From assembly GCA_024401055.1 (NCBI GenBank), contig JAKSLT010000023.1:1-33181 (forward strand): a DNA stretch of 33,181 bases, read 5' to 3'. Shown piece after piece: positions 32,516-33,181 of this stretch. A program made the position numbers and the translations under genes. The notes under the pieces were generated by a model, which made no database searches, was not told the DNA's origin, and worked only from the letters and a program-made list of their open reading frames with translations. Numbering within the stretch: the stretch's first letter is position 1; each line of letters starts with the position of its first letter. This DNA comes from Bacteroidaceae bacterium (GTDB lineage Bacteria > Bacteroidota > Bacteroidia > Bacteroidales > Bacteroidaceae).

Positions 32516-33181
32516 TAAAATTTTTGATAAATTTTTTCCTAATTTATGTAGCGCCGCAGGCAAAACTTTTGTCAAAATTTTTTACAATTTATGTGCTCGT
32601 ACAGCGCGATATTCGCGAGCGAAGTGTAACTCGATTGGCTACACGCGATTCTCGCGAAAGTTGGCAAAACGCTGACGCATAAATCATTAGCAAAGCAAGG
32701 ACTAAAATTTCCTCCCGATTTTCGCAATTAAATGCCGACTAAGCGCGAATTTCTCTCGTACTCGGCATGAAATTCCGCTCTTTTATTTTTCACTTGTTCC
32801 CTTTTAATTTTCACTTGTTCCCTTTTAATTTTCACTTGTTCCCTTTCGCTGGAAATTAAATGGGAACTAGTTCAAATTAAAAGAGGACTAATTCGAATTA
32901 AATGGGAAGAAGTTTGAATTAAAGGAGGACTAGTGGCCAGAGGATGCGGGTGTTTTGCGGCGCGGGGTGGAAAACGGAGGCGGGAGGTTTGGAAATGACA
33001 GGTGGAGGTGGCAGAATTTTCGCCAATCATGGCGAAAAGTCCCCAAAATTTAGTCAAAAATTTTGTCAAAATATTTTACAGTTTCGGGAAAGGGATATCG
33101 TGTGCGGCGGGGCATGAATTAGGAATAAATTTGGAAGAGATGCCTGCGGCGCTACATGAATTAGGAAAAAATTAGGAATAA
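32516..33181 (+). mobile_element. MITE-like element E2, second copy, reaching the window end
   Basis: It aligns with E1 over its whole length. The left terminal repeat core is at 32536-32561 and the right core at 33142-33167, matching in inverted orientation at 25 of 26 positions. A partial extra copy of the right end (CATGAATTAGGAATAAATTT) is at 33113-33132. Between the unit array and the right end, one stretch (about 32971-33030) differs strongly from E1 yet also holds a hairpin (TTTTCGCCA-ATCA-TGGCGAAAA). No transposase is present. The element may continue beyond the window. Confidence 0.72.
32781..32937. repeat. Opposed arrays of 21-bp units in E2 (3 inverted + 4 direct)
   Basis: Left units are at 32781-32801, 32802-32822 and 32823-32843; right units start at 32854, 32875, 32896 and 32917. 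E1 has only two left units, so the unit number varies between copies while the right array and centre are conserved. Confidence 0.88.

Overview
The window is a stretch of chromosome from a member of the Bacteroidales, probably Prevotellaceae or a close relative. This rests on several signals: promoters of the TTTG/TAnnTTTG type (clear ahead of miaB, a Fur/PerR-type gene and a TldD-like gene), starts without obvious Shine-Dalgarno sites, an EttA-type ABC-F protein and a large nucleoside kinase of Bacteroides type, secreted proteins ending in a short 'DLxGR ... NGxK' tail, and many GC-rich palindromes between genes. Most genes are GC-rich; the last large gene (28650-31970) is visibly AT-richer.

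Layout. 226-6759 (minus strand): miaB, a membrane metallophosphoesterase, a ROK sugar kinase, a D-2-hydroxyacid dehydrogenase and a secreted C69 dipeptidase. 6860-14170 (plus): pdxB, a coiled-coil lipoprotein, a nucleoside kinase without its TGS domain, a secreted metallophosphatase and a large secreted protein. 14171-14992 has no gene and holds a MITE-like element. 15043-17018 is a peroxide-defence cluster: a minus-strand PerR-like repressor and reverse rubrerythrin, diverging from a classical rubrerythrin. A lipoprotein with a cystatin-like motif follows. 18040-20317 looks like an ECF sigma-factor operon: sigma, membrane anti-sigma candidate, two paralogous small lipoproteins and a Spy-like periplasmic protein. 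It ends at a strong hairpin shared with the convergent block 20423-28534 (minus): rmuC, a MATE transporter, a secreted protein with an internal duplication, a Gate-domain membrane protein, a porin-like barrel and ettA. 28650-31970 (minus) is an exported single-chain TldD/TldE-like protein. The rest to the window end is repeat DNA with a second MITE-like copy.

The most unusual theme is the repeat content. Family A, about 60-75 bp, has six copies and folds as two consecutive hairpins. The arms of the second hairpin differ completely between subtypes but keep pairing, the GNA triloop and a bulged G. Family A and other GC palindromes occur between genes and also inside reading frames, where they are translated: the region before the C69 nucleophile, the MiaB C-terminus, a PdxB linker, N-termini of a phosphatase and the MATE protein, and the C-terminus of a secreted protein. 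A separate MITE-like element of about 610 bp has 46-bp terminal inverted repeats and opposed arrays of 21-bp units; it occurs at 14322-14930 and 32516-33181. All functions are assigned from sequence motifs by eye, without database searches.
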